From Zygnema cylindricum (lineage: Eukaryota > Streptophyta > Zygnematophyceae > Zygnematales > Zygnemataceae), in contig JBBHKE010001185.1 of assembly GCA_037447655.1 (NCBI GenBank), positions 82,911 through 146,910 of the forward strand: a DNA stretch of 64,000 nucleotides, in the 5' to 3' direction. The notes below the pieces were generated by a model that saw only the letters and a program-made list of their open reading frames with translations, made no database searches and had not been told where the DNA came from. Below, piece by piece: positions 36,324 through 48,018 of this stretch. The position numbers and the translations under genes are program-made. How positions within the stretch are numbered: position 1 is the stretch's first letter; each line of letters starts with the position of its first letter.

Positions 36324-37944
36324 AGTCAAAAATGTGCTTACATGGATTGAAAGGTGAAACAGGTTGGATTGTAGATTCAGGTGCCTCCATGCACATGTGT
36401 AAGGATAGGCACCTGTTCACAAAGATAAGAAATATTCCCACCGTAGAGATAGAGTACTCGGATGGGAGGATAGTCACCACTACTCTTGTATCATCGGTAG
36501 ATTTGAAAGTGTTAGTAGAAGGAAAGACATCCATAGTTACATTCTCCGATGTATTGTTTATTCTGGAGCTGAACAAAAACCTCATCTTTACATCCGTATT
36601 AGATGATAAGGGTTTTTTAACTAGCACTAGTGAAAGAGTCTTTACTGCTAGTTTTGAGGAGGTTGTCTATTTCATTGCAGAGAAAGGTAGCCATGGGATG
36701 TTTAGGCTGGTTTTAAGTAATGAAAAGAAGAATTTTTATTATGCTGGTGTTCATGATATTATGATGTGGCATAAGAGGCTTGGGCATGTGAATCTAGATA
36801 AGTTAAGAGAGATGAAAAAGATGGGAGTGGTGGAAGGGATTAAGTTTAGTGAGAATGATAATATAAGTGATTGTGGTGGATGTACTCAAGGTAAAGCACA
36901 CAGATTACCCTTTCCTAAAACAGCCACCTATAAGGGAGAAAAAATTCTAGATCTAGTACACACAGATATTTGGGGACCGGCTAAAGTGCACTCACCGAGG
37001 GGGGGAGAGATTTATGATGACTATCAGTGATGATAGGTCTCGGTATTTTCAAGTGTATTTTTTGAAAAACAAGTTTGAAGCTCATAATTGTTTTAGACTA
37101 TAAAGCATGGAGCGAAAAACTCCATGAAACTCTAATTAAGAGAATAAGGAGTGACAATGGTGGAGAGTATACTTCTAACCAATTTGAGGATTTTCTGAGG
37201 GAAGATGGGGTCCAACACCAAAAGACAGTTCCAAAAAACCCGGAACAAAATGGGGTAGCTGAAAGGTTAAATAGAACACTAAGTGATAGTGCTAGAAGTA
37301 TGTTGTCAGATAAGAAGATAGGAAAAAGGTTTTGGGTAGAAGCAATGAACTGTGCTAATTACCTCAAAAATAGAGTTGTTACTTCAGCTATAAAAGATCA
37401 AACACCTTATGAGAGATGGACAGGCCAGTAACCAGACATATCTCACTTAAAGGTTTTCGGCAGTCAAGTATTTAGTCTAGATACAGATCGGTCTAATTGG
37501 AAGCTAGATCCTAAAGGAAAACCGGGATACTTATTAGGATATGAGGAGGATGTTAAAGGATATAGAGTTTATGATCTAAAAAGGGAAGATATAATCCTAG
37601 TAAAGTATCTAGTAGTTATGGATGAAGGAAAGTCTGTGGATCCCTTCAAATATACAAAGTCAGTAAAAATCAGATTTGAGTCAGAAAATTCCGATGACTT
37701 TGAGCTTCCTAACTATCCAGGTTTTAGAGAAGATGACATTCTTGCAGGTACAAATCAGACCGAAAAGGTCTCGCCTTTGGAACCTCTAGTGACAACTCTA
37801 CCCGAAGCGGAAGACGTGGTGGAAATTGATTCGGAATCAAAAGATAAGGGAGAAGCCGAGTTTGTTCTTAAGAATCCACGAGAACCATCTATTCCGGCCT
37901 CAAATTTTGAGGGGGGAAGGAGAAGTAGCAAAAGACTGCAATAA
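36320..37944 (+). pseudogene. Element H protease and integrase
   Basis: Protease active site GWIVDSGASMH lies near 36365. Integrase keeps HKRLGH...CGGC, HTDIWG, RSDNGGE and the PEQNGVAERL context, so all catalytic residues survive. A frameshift near 37030 and stops at 37429 and 37942 interrupt it. The last stop falls in a CAA TAA AAA CAA context between integrase and RT. Confidence 0.87.
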
Positions 37945-39572
37945 AAACAAGTTAATAACAAGGTAACTAAACTATCTCATCAAGATGAACCTCAAACTTA
38001 TGGAGAGGCAATGACTTGTCTAGAAAGAAATCGGTGGAAGACAGCCATCAATGAGGAGATGGCCTCAATTATGGCAGCCGATACTTCAGAGCTAGATGAT
38101 TGTCCACCTAACCGAAACCCAATCGGTTGTAAGTGGGTTTTCAAATTAAAACTGAACCCAAATAACACAATCGAGCGCTATAGGCCTGACTAATGGCAAA
38201 GGGATTTACACAAAAGGAGGGAATTGACTATGAGGAAACCTTTGCCCCGGTGGTCAAATTTCCCTCCGTCCGCATACTTCTCAGCCTGGCAGCAGCCGAA
38301 GACATAGAAGTGCACCAGATGGACATCAAGACAGCCTATTTGCATGGAGAATTGGAAGAGGAGATCTTCATGCGACAACCCGAAGGGTTTGTGGAGGAAG
38401 GAGAGGAAAGTAAGGTATGCCGGCTGATTAAATCTCTTTATGGTTTAAAACAGGCGCCTCGACAGTGGAATAAGAAGCTTGATGAGTTTCTTACTGGTCT
38501 GGGATATATCCGGATCAGCTCAGATCACTCAATCTATGTTTTCGAAGATGAGGAAGGTTTTATATTTATTGCAATTTATGTTGATGATTTGCTTGTTTTA
38601 AGTAAATCAATGGAAAAAATTAATAAACTCAAAACCAATATTAAGGGGAGATTTGAAATGAAGGATATGGGGGAAGCAAAATATATTTTGGGAATTGAAG
38701 TAGAGAGAGACCGAAAAAGAAAAATTATAAGATTGACTCAAAAGAAAGCAATAGGGAAGATGCTTGAAAAAAATCAAATGGATAAAGCTAATAGTTGTAC
38801 ATCTCCAATGGAGTTGAAAAAGGGAAGTGAGCGGAGTGAGGAAGAAGGAGTCATGGACTTAGACGAGGAATTATCTCCTGAAGAACAAAAGTTCATGCAG
38901 ACTATTCCTTACAAGCAAGTAGTGGTAAGTCTAATCTATTTTATGAATTGTACCCGGCCGGATTTAGCTGCAGCTGTAGGAGTGCTGAGTAGAAGTCTAA
39001 ATGCTCACACTAAGAGGGATTCGGAGGCAGCTAAGAGAGTCCTTAGATATTTGATAGGAACTAGGGATCTATGGTTGCATTTGGGTGGGGAGAATACTGA
39101 CATCACTACTTGGAGTGATGCCAGTTATGGTGATGCTCCGATGAGGAGATGCACTTCTGGATATGTATTATATGTGGGTGATGGGGCTTGCTGTTGGAGT
39201 AGCAAACAACAAAAAGTTATTGCTCAGTCCACCATGGAGGCTGAGTATATGGCCTCTTGCTCTGCTGTAAAAGAATTGATGTGGGTCAAGTCTTTGCTTG
39301 GTGAGCTTGGTCACCTTAAGAGTGGTGTGCAGAATTTTTTTTGTGATAATCAGGCAGCAATCGCTATTTCTGCCAATCCTAAACATCATTTTAAAGCTAA
39401 ACACATGGACATTAGACTCAGCTTTGTTAGAGAGAAAGTAGAAAACAAAATAATCAGTTTAGAGTACCGACCAGATAGTGAGATGGTAGCAGATATGATG
39501 ACCAAACCTGTGCCTTCCCCTAAGCTAATTTTCTGCAGGGAGAAGTGTGGTCTGAAATTAAAGATTGACTAG
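37945..39572 (+). pseudogene. Element H reverse transcriptase and RNase H
   Basis: After a damaged start (38011-38193) the frame from 38193 to 39572 is open for 459 codons, the longest intact pol segment among the H-type copies. RT has LYGLKQAPRQW and YVDDLLVLS near 38575. RNase H has TWSDASYG, SSKQQKVIAQSTMEAEYMA and the CDNQAAI block. It stops 13 bases before the polypurine tract AAATAAGGGGAG preceding the 3' LTR. Confidence 0.9.
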
Positions 39573-39585
39573 AAAATAAGGGGAG

Positions 39586-40650
39586 TGTAGAAATTAATGG
39601 TCTTTTAAAGTATTTTTTAGGTCTGAATAGAAATAAGAAAGAAGCCGAGGCAGTCTACCTCTAACTTCTCTCTCCAACTCTCAAACTTGTCGCAGTCACT
39701 GAGAAATTGGAGAGGGAGCTAGAGCCATGGCTACCTACGCTATCTAGAGGTTTACGGGATTTAAATATTAGTTTATTTATAATTAAGGATATTTTTACTA
39801 AAATATATGTGCCACCTTCAGGATTTAAACCTGGAACCTGTTGGCCGGTAATCCGCTGGTAGCCGATAGCTCTAACCGTTAACTCTAAAGATAGTGTTAC
39901 GTACTGTAGGTTTTGATAATTATTTTAATATTTATGCGTATGATAGTTCATTGAATTGAAATAGTTTTACGAGAGACATAGATCCAGTAATGTAAAAGTA
40001 CGGATTACGGTACGGATAAGAAACGAATACAGCGCATTTATATTTTTACCGAAACGAATACCGCGCATATATTAGTTTCGGCTACGATTAAATGTGAATT
40101 TAATCGGACGGCCGAAATTAAACGCGGAGATCGCGGAAGAGAATTTTGGCGGTTTTTGATCATAGCCACATCGGATGACACGTGGCAGAATGGGATTGGA
40201 TCGCGGCATCTCGGAGGATTAACGGAGTGAATCAGGATATACCACGTGTCGACATTTAGGCCATGTCGTACAATGTTCTTACAGATGGTACACTGGGAGC
40301 TGTACTTTTGTGTACGGAGGAGTAATCCGATTGGCTCTGTACATCAGTAGATAGAGTCTGTGAGAGAGATAAGATTTAGAAAAATTAGGAGATCGGACCC
40401 TCTCTCCTAAAGAGCTTCTTTATAAAAGGTCAACTTTGACCCTCCATAACCTTTTGCTCAGGGGAGCAAATTCAGAGATTCTTTTTGCTATCGACTCAAG
40501 TGAGTCTTACCTTCACAGGGGTGAAGTTGGTCAGGTTATTGTCTGCCAGGGTGGCAGTTATTTTTGCTGAAACACAAAGGGGTCAGGGTTATCCTAGAGG
40601 CTTTTTAGAAGCTGTCCACTCTGAGGACTTATGGAGGTCTCACATTTTCA
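39586..40650 (+). repeat. 3' LTR of element H
   Basis: TGTAGAAATTAATGG...TTTTCA, followed by the CGTGG duplication. The antisense tRNA-like segment is at about 39810-39905, with one substitution in the B box (GGTTTAAATCC). GGTCAACTTTGACC is at 40429-40442. Confidence 0.9.
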
Positions 40651-41129
40651 CGTGGCATGACCTGGAGCCACGTGGAGAGATAACATTCAGTCATGGGAAT
40701 TCCGAGGAGTGTATGGACGAGTGAAATGCACACACACGTCCGATTAGTAGCCTTGTCGTGCATAGGCCGTACAAAAGGTACACCGGCAGTAGTACTTTTT
40801 GGTACGGTACAGTAATTTGATTGATCCGTACTTCAGTAGATAGAAGTTATTAGAGGGAATCAGGACTTAGAAATTTTGGTAGGTAGTCACCTCTCCCTTT
40901 GAGAGTTTGTACAAATTGGCATTTTTACTGCCTCGTAACTTATCGGCTGGTTGGCCATTTTCATTGATTGTTTTGCTACGGACTCAGGGAAGTCCAAACT
41001 GCATAGGGGTGTAGTCAAACTGTCATTTTGCCTTCATGGACAGCAGTGGTTGTGGCTTGAAGTGGGTTAGTTAAATACTATCTAGAGGCTTCATGTATTT
41101 TGTGGTCCAATGGAGGACATAGAATTGCA

Positions 41130-42306
41130 TGGGGAAGAAAATAAAGTTTGCAAACTGATAAAATCACTCTATGGGCTTAGGCAAGACCGCGGCAATGGAA
41201 TATAAAACTTAACGAATTTCTGACTGGCTTGGGGTATATCAGATTTAGTTCAGATCACTTTATATATTTATTTGAGGATGAGAATGGAGTGATATTTATT
41301 TCTATTTATGTGGATGATTTGTTGTTGTTAAACAGGTTCTTAGATAAAATTAAAAACTAAAACTAGATCTTAGACGCAGTTTTGGTATGAAAGATCTCGG
41401 CGAAGCAAAGTACATTTTGGGAATTCAGATGGAGAGAGATAGAGGGAATAGAATTATAATTAACTTTATATTTAGAATTACTTTCTCAAAAAGAAGCAAT
41501 TGTTAATATGTTGGAAAAATTTCAGATGGAAAAAACAAATGGATGTACTACTCCTATGGATTTGAAGAAAGTGTTTTAGGGGAGTGAAGAGAGAGGAATA
41601 TTGATCATTAATGATGAGATGGATGAGATAGAAAGAAAATTTATGGAAAATATCCCTTATCGGCATATTGTAGGCAATTTAATTAATTTTATAAACTGTA
41701 CCCGTCCGGTTATAGCTGCAGCTGTAGGTGTCCTTAGTAGAAGTCTAAACGAACCAAAAAAGAGAGATTGGGAGGCTGCCAAAAGGGTGATGAGGTATCT
41801 GGTGGGGACAAGGAAATTATGGTTCCATTTGGGAGGAAAGCACACTAGCATCACCACCTGGAGTGATGCCAATTATGAAAGTGTGCCTTTAAGGGGGTGT
41901 ACGACTGGATATGTGTTGCAAATTTTATCCGGTGCATGTTGTTGGAGTAGCAAGCAACAAAAAGTAGTTGCTCAATCCTCTATGGAGGTTGAATACATGG
42001 CTTATTGTGCTGCCACCAAAGAATTAGAATGGGTTAAATCTCTTCTTGAAGAACTTGGGTTCATGAAGTTTGGAACTCAAAATGTTTTTTGTGATAATCA
42101 AGCTGCTATCTCTATTTCAGCTAATCCAAAACCTCACATCAAAGGTAAGCATATGGATATTAGACTAAGCTTTTTCAAAGAGAAGGTTGAAAATAAAATT
42201 ATTAAACTGGTTCATAAAATTGATAGAGAAATAATTGCTCACATGATGACAAAACCAGTGCCTTCCCCTAAGTTGATTTATTGCACAGAAAACTGTGGAT
42301 TATAAT
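41130..42306 (+). pseudogene. Element F reverse transcriptase (broken) and RNase H
   Basis: RT from the SLYGL block is frame-shifted near 41190, 41340 and 41460; YVDDLLLL is visible near 41310. From 41601 a 234-codon open stretch holds the copia INCTRP block, RNase H with TWSDANYE and CCWSSKQQKVVAQSSME, and ends NCGL before the polypurine tract. Confidence 0.82.
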
Positions 42307-42333
42307 TGAAAAATGACTAGGAGTTAAGGGGAG

Positions 42334-43022
42334 TATTGAAAAGAGGTAATTAATAGTTCACTTCTCTATTTTAGTTTTACTTTATAGAAAGAGAGTCAGG
42401 ATCAAAGGCGCGCCATGGCTGCCGCCATATTTAGAGAGTGGCAGATTTTGAAGTAGAGAATATTTTATTAAAATGTTGCCTAAGTCCAGATTTGAACCTT
42501 GGTCTGTGAACCAGTATGTAGGGGTAAGCTTTATCCACTAGGGCGTTATCAAAAGTATAAATGATGGGTTTTAAAAATATGTAAACATTAACGCAACAGC
42601 TAATTAGCAGCAAACTAATCAATAGGAGCAATTCATGCATGTACGCAAATCTGAACCGTATAAAATATGTTTTGATTGGACGGCCGACATTGTAGCCGCC
42701 ACTCGAAGTGAAAGTTTGGCGTCATTTGGAGATAGCGTCACGCGGTGCCACGTGGCGCCACATTATTTGATACCGGAGAAAATGGGAGGAGGAACCATGG
42801 CTCCCGATTTGACAAGTGTCACCTTGTAAACCATGTCGTACAATGGCCGTACAATAAGTACATCTCTTATTGTACCTTCTTGTACTATATAGTGTTCTTA
42901 TTGGAATAGGGTTTAGTAGTAGGTACTCGTGAGTAGGCAGACCAAGACTTAGTGATACTTAGGTACCTCCATCTAAGAGAGCTTGTAACTATAAAGGTCA
43001 TCTTTGACCAGCTATAACTTAC
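42334..43022 (+). repeat. 3' LTR of element F, first part
   Basis: It follows the polypurine tract and contains the antisense tRNA-like segment and GGTCATCTTTGACC (about 42997-43010). It is split by element E; the remainder is 48957-49153. Confidence 0.75.
42478..42552 (-). other. tRNA-like segment, antisense in LTR of F (best preserved)
   Basis: On the minus strand: CCTAGTGGATAAAGC (A-box/D-arm-like), a short hairpin CTGGT...ACCA in the anticodon-arm place, then B box GGTTCAAATCT. Spacing between the boxes is about 40 bases, as in a tRNA. The acceptor stem does not pair convincingly. Confidence 0.55.
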
Positions 43023-43860
43023 TGTTGTCTTTTGGAAAGCTCTCAGTCTCAGAGCAGGGTAGCAGCGCAGCAACTATACAGACAGCAGCGCAGCTGCTAT
43101 ACGGAAGAGCAGCGCAGCTGCTATACAGCAGAGCTACGCAGCAGCGCAGCAGCAGAGCAGCGCAGCAGCGAAGCTGCGATACTGACAAGACAAACGCAGC
43201 TGCGGTCACTTTGGATAAGATCCGTACAGACAACGCAGTTGCTACTATCTTGGATATGATTTGGTGCAGGACACCGCAGCCGCGGGTGATATAAATGTGA
43301 TCCGGTACGGGACAACGCAGCTGCGATTAATGTGAATCTAGTCAAAGGACGAGATTCATAAGAGTATCACAAGTGACTTAGCCGACAAGTATTTGTACAG
43401 TAACTTAATATAGATTCTGAGTAATATTGACTGTACAATGATAGATTGGGTTGGCACGATCAAGAACACGTAGATCTCAGTAGGTGGGTTGATTCTGGAC
43501 GTACCTCTCAGGTACACTGTTATCAGCGGTTGAACACCGAAAGTATAAGACTTAGGACTTAGAACATTTTTATGCATCCAGACTTCCAAGTAGTAAAACT
43601 GCAGACAGTTTTTGGGAAACTTCTGAGTATTATATCTTGAGTGTTGTTGGGTCAATTGTGCTCAAACTTTGGGAGTTGTCATTGTTTATGTTACTCTATA
43701 TTCTGATAGAGTTTTGTGAGATTTGGATGCTTGTATAAGAATTGGTGATCACTTAAGAACAGCTGTTTGGTAGGATTCTTGATAGCTTCTGAGAGTGTAT
43801 CATGTCTACTTCTACTACTACTGCTGCTCCTCCACCTGCACCGATGGTTGTAGAACAACA
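43023..43860 (+). repeat. 5' LTR of element E
   Basis: Rich in GCAGCTGC and GCAGCAGCGCAGC words in its first 320 bp. It contains the gag ATG at 43802, 59 bp before the LTR ends. There is no tRNA-like segment, unlike the LTRs of the other families. Confidence 0.92.
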
Positions 43861-44600
43861 GGTTATGGGCCTGTCATCAAGAATTCCTATCTTTTCCAGG
43901 GATAAGTATGTTTACTGGGCGGATATGGTGGAGACACATTTTGAAAATGTCAATCTTTTGGATATATTGGATGGTTCTTTGGATAAATCTGATCCGTCAT
44001 GGTCTAAGAAAAATACGCAGGCTCGTTCTATTTTGAAATTTTGTATATCTGAGGACTTAGCTATGTCTCGGAAAAAATTAAAAAAGCAATTGATATCTGG
44101 AAATCCATTAAAAGTGATTATGAAAAGGCTAATGTTCAGGAAGAACTTCTATTGGCTGGAAAAATTTGGGACTATAAGTACACTGGCGGTACAATGGCTG
44201 AATATTCTAACAAATTTCGTATTCTTGTAGATGCACATGCTTGTGCCGGTGGGGTGTTTTCTCAGTTTCAACAGGCAGCATTGCTCATGCGGGGTCTCCC
44301 TCCTAGTATGAAAGGAGCATCTGACATGCTCAAACAGAAAGATAAAGCTAGCTGGACCTTACAGTTAGCAATCAATATTTTATTTGAGGAGGAAGCTACA
44401 TCTAATATTCTCACTGTTGAGCAACTAGAGGCTTTTACTTCAGAATTTGGAAAGAACGGTCAATTTAATCAGCAAAGTAATCAGTTTACCCAATTGAGAC
44501 AGTTTAATCTGGGGGGAAATAGAAAATCCAGCAATGCATGTTTTTATTGTAGTGAGAGAGGTCATGGATACAAATTCTGTCCTAAACTTAAACAAGCTAA
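43802..44600 (+). pseudogene. Element E gag
   Basis: Gag starts at an ATG inside the LTR and reads in frame through the LTR-PBS junction (QQVMGLSS). A Ser/Thr/Pro-rich start gives way to a YWADMVETHF block. A frameshift in the 44152-44230 overlap moves the frame to the long downstream ORF. That frame encodes the zinc knuckle CFYCSERGHGYKFC near 44540-44580. Confidence 0.87.
43861..43871 (+). other. Primer-binding site of element E
   Basis: GGTTATGGGCC begins at the first base after the LTR and is complementary to the initiator tRNA-Met anticodon loop and part of its stem. The next bases (TGT) depart from the CACC of the other families. Confidence 0.65.
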
Positions 44601-47154
44601 CGTTACAGGTTTATACAAGCCAGGATGGCAACAAAGTCAGTTTTACAAAAACTTCACGAGGCCTACACCTCGTGGAAATGCACTGTTTTCAGCTTCTTCA
44701 TCACTCCAAGACGAAACTCTGACATTTTCTGAGGAGGACGACACGGATCTATTCGCTATGGCGGCAGCAATGGAAGGCGCAAAGGACCCTGGATGGATTA
44801 TGGATACAGGAGCGTCAGCGCATATGTGTCGGAACAAGGCCATCTTCAAAAATCTGAAAGCAACGCCGGAGAAAAATATTTATTATGCTTGTGGAATGAG
44901 TGTCCAAACTCGTGCAATGGGTGATGTGTCCTTGCTAGTTGATGTGGATGGAAAACCAATTGAAAGGACTCTTCAGAATCTCTTATTTGTGCCTGACTTT
45001 AAGAAAAATCTGTTTTCTACGTCGTTGGTTGAGAGTAAAGGCTTTGAGGTCAGTTTGAAAAATGGTCGGCAGGTTGTTAGCAAAAACGGCAAGGTTGCGG
45101 TTACAGGTACTAGAGATAGTAGCAAGATGTATCGCATGGATATGGCTAATACAAAAGAAAATGATGTTTTGTACTCCGGTGTTTTGCACTCAGATGAGTT
45201 GTGGCATAAAAGATTAGGCCATGTCAACTATGATAGTTTGAAAAAAATGGTTTTTGCTGGAAAGATAGAGGGTGTATCAATCACAGATGGGCCGGTCAAA
45301 ACTTGCGATGGTTGCGCTTTAGGCAAAATCCACAGATTGCCATTTCCTAACGAGTCTGAGCATCGGTCGACCAAACTTTTACAACAAATTCATTCGGATG
45401 TCTTTGGTCCGGCGAAGGTTCCTTCTGCCGGAGGAATGAAATATATGGTCACCTTCACAGATGATTTCTCACGTTTTACAAAAGTTTACTTCATGAAGGA
45501 GAAGAGTGAAGTGTTTGGTCACTTCAAACACGATAAAGCATGGGCTGAAAAACTTCATAATTCATCTATTTTGCAGCTCAGATCGGACAATGGTGGTGAA
45601 TATACATCAAAAGAGTTTGAAACCTTTTTACTCGAGGAAGGCATTAGTCATCTACTGACTGTTCCATATTCACCGGAACAAAATGGGGTGTCGGAACGGC
45701 TGAATAGAACTCTCACGGAAAGCTCTAGATCTATGCTCGCCGATAAAAGTGTGGATCCGAACTTCTGGGCTGAGGTTCTAAATTGTGCAGTTTATATTAA
45801 AAATAGGATAGGATCAAGATCGGTAGAAACAACTCCTTACAAAATCTGGACGGGTAGCAAACCAGATGTTAGCCATTTCAAGGTCTTTGGTAGTCAATGC
45901 TTTATATTGGATACGTCTACAGATAGATGGAAAATGGAACCAAAGGGATTACCGGGTATTCTGTTAGGATATGATGATCACTCGAAAGGTTATAGAGTCT
46001 TTGTGTTTGAAAGGCAGAAAATAGTTGTAGCTAGAAACATCATTGTTAAGGATGAACTAGACTCCATAGATTTATTTCAAATGACAGAGCAGCAAAGGCA
46101 ACAGAAAGTACAGGAGTATGTCATCTTAGATTGCATGCAGGAACTTGTCCCGCAGATTCCACAAATTCCGGTAATGACTCATGAATCAGACTCCCTCCAA
46201 CTTCCTCACCAACTTCGGGTCCAGACGGACCAAGAGCAGTCAATACAGACGGAACGCAACCAGCGCAATCACGAACACACGGATCGCAACCAGCGCAATC
46301 AGCAAGACACGGATCGCAACCAGCGCAATCAGCGCAATGCGCGGGATCCGACGATCTCAGCCTCAGAATTTCCGGAGGGAAGAAGATCAAGCAGCCGCCT
46401 GCAAGCAAGCTCTCACTATGCCTACTCGGCAGTCTCAGGGGAGCCCTTGACCATCCAAGAAGCTTTCTCATCACCAGAGCGGAATCACTGGATTGAGGCG
46501 GCAAACGACCAAATGAAGTCGATCATGGAGGCTCAAACATGGGAGCTCGTGGACCTTCCTCCAGACCGAAAAGCGATCGGCATCAAATGGGTATTCAAGG
46601 TGAAGTTAAATCCCGATAACACCATTGAACGCTATAAGGTCAGACTTGTGGCGAAGGGGTACAATCAAAAGGAAGGAATCGATTTTGAAGAAACATTTTC
46701 TCCGGTTGTAAGATTTCCAACAGTTAGGATTTTGCTGTCCCTAGCTGCTATAGAAGATATGGAAATTCATCAGATGGATGTAAAAACGGCCATTTTGCAT
46801 GGAGAACTAGAAGAGACCATTTACATGCAGCAGCCTGAAAAGTATGTAGAACCAGGAAAAGAGCACTTAGTATGCAAGTTGCTAAAATCTTTGTACGGCC
46901 TGAAACAGGCCCCGAGACAGTGGAATATAAAGCTTGATGAATTCTTGACTAGTCTAGGATTTCAAAGGATAAGTTCTGATCACTCTGTATACGTTCTAAA
47001 GGGTGAAAATGGGATAGTGTGTATAGCGGTATATGTAGATGATTTGCTATTAATTAGCAAATCAATGGCTGAAATTAACAAAATCAAAACTGCTCTAAAC
47101 TCACGGTTCGAAATAAAAGACCTCGGTGAGGCAAAATATATTTTGGGTATCTAG
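44152..47154 (+). pseudogene. Element E pol: zinc knuckle, protease, integrase, RT
   Basis: A 1,000-codon open frame. Zinc knuckle at about residues 130-145; protease GWIMDTGASAH near 220; integrase zinc site (HKRLGH...CDGCALGK) and catalytic D, D, E (HSDVFG, RSDNGGE, EQNGVSERL). An Arg/Asn/Gln-rich linker follows, then RT with KWVFKVKLNPDNTIERY, LYGLKQAPRQW and YVDDLLLIS. A TAG in the ILGI-x-VERD block at 47152 ends it. Apart from that stop and the gag frameshift it appears intact, making E the best-preserved coding copy here. Confidence 0.9.
46249..46338 (+). repeat. Three 30-bp tandem repeats in the linker of element E
   Basis: Three units begin ACGGA(A/T)CGCAACCAGCGCAA, in frame. They encode repeated RNQRN motifs in the hydrophilic linker between integrase and RT. 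Confidence 0.8.
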
Positions 47155-48018
47155 GTAGAGAGGGACAGAAATAAGAAAATAATAAAATTGACTCAAAAAG
47201 AGGCTATTGGAAACATGTGAGATGAGTACGGAATGCGGGGGGCAAAAGGGTGTTTAACTCCAATGGAGTTTCGGCAGAAGTTAGAAGGAGAAGAGACAGA
47301 ACAAGGTGTTATTGTTAGCGAGTATTTAGAATCAGGGGAGAATGATCCTATAGCAATAATACCTTACAGACAGATAGTGGGAAGCTTAATATACTTCATG
47401 AACTATACCCGTCCTGACATTGCTGCAGCAGTCGGGGTACTGAGTAGGAGTCTAGAAAATCCGAGAAAATCTGATCTGGATGCAGCAAAGAGAGTCTTAA
47501 GATATTTGGCAGGAACTAAAGATCTCAAACTCACTCTAGGCGGAGGAGAAGTCAAGCTGCAAACATGGAGTGATGCAAGCTATGGCGACATGCCAAGCCG
47601 GAAATCTACCACGGGATTCGTTCTACAAATTGGGAACGGTACTTGCTGCTGGAGCAGCAAACTTCAAAAGGTGATAGCACAATCGACAATAGAGTCGGAA
47701 TATATGGCAGCAAGCTCGGCCCTCAAAGAACTCTTATGGGTAAAATTCATGTTACAAGAACTAGGATACATGCAAGTTGGTCCACAGGTGATCTGGTGTG
47801 ATAACCAGGCTGCCATTGCCATTGCTTCTAACCCGAGTCATCACTTCAAAAGCAAGCACATGGATGTACGATTACACTTTGTAAGAGAAAAAGTGTTCTC
47901 TAGAGTGATTAAATTATGTTACTTACCAGATGCAAAAATGATTGCTGATATGCTCACTAAAGCTCTTCCTGCTCCTAAGCTGAAGTATTGTAGGGAAGCA
48001 GTGGGATTAAGTGAATAG
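47155..48018 (+). pseudogene. Element E end of RT and RNase H
   Basis: After the TAG at 47152, the next 70 bases contain a second break (TGA near 47218). From 47233 the frame is open for 261 codons: copia INYTRPDIAAAVG-type block, RNase H with TWSDASYGD, CCWSSKLQKVIAQSTIESEYMA and WCDNQAAIAIA. It ends at 48018. A GCAGCTGCG-rich stretch and the TTTAGGGGAG polypurine tract precede the 3' LTR. Confidence 0.88.

Larger units (their letters stand above)
34174..40650 (+). mobile_element. Ty1/copia element H (full length)
   Basis: A 6,477-bp plus-strand element has LTRs of 1,064 and 1,065 bp. A perfect 5-bp target duplication CGTGG lies at 34169-34173 and 40651-40655. Joining the flanks restores the collinear sequence seen in the 5' LTR of C, proving insertion into a C-family LTR. 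Gag-pol is traceable end to end with a handful of stops and frameshifts. The LTR pair differs at roughly one site in twenty where I compared it. Confidence 0.92.
30807..41129 (+). mobile_element. Ty1/copia element C (deleted, interrupted by H)
   Basis: A complete 5' LTR (30807-31841) is followed by gag, protease and integrase to about 34090. There the coding sequence jumps into the middle of an LTR of the same family at a TAAGATTGCG junction. The residual LTR (34091-34173 plus 40651-41129) is itself split by element H. The deletion removed the integrase C-terminus, RT, RNase H and the first part of the 3' LTR. The flanks TATTT and TGGGG do not match. Confidence 0.78.
41130..43022 (+). mobile_element. 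Partial copia element F: RT/RNase H and 3' LTR, left part
   Basis: The segment joins the end of the C LTR directly to RT coding (LIKSLYGL) and runs to a polypurine tract (TTAAGGGGAG) and a 3' LTR beginning TATTGAAAAGAGG at 42334. That LTR is interrupted by E at 43023 and resumes at 48957-49153. It is a different subfamily from D, judging by its LTR. Confidence 0.72.

Noticed and set aside
27155-42306. D and F as two halves of one element
   Set aside because: The LTR of F is clearly a different subfamily from the LTR of D, and about 80 codons between the halves are missing. They are better treated as separate fragments.
43004-43294. Gln/Arg/Ser-rich open frames repeated at 48113-48385
   Set aside because: They are readings of the GCAGCTGC-rich LTR of element E in several frames.
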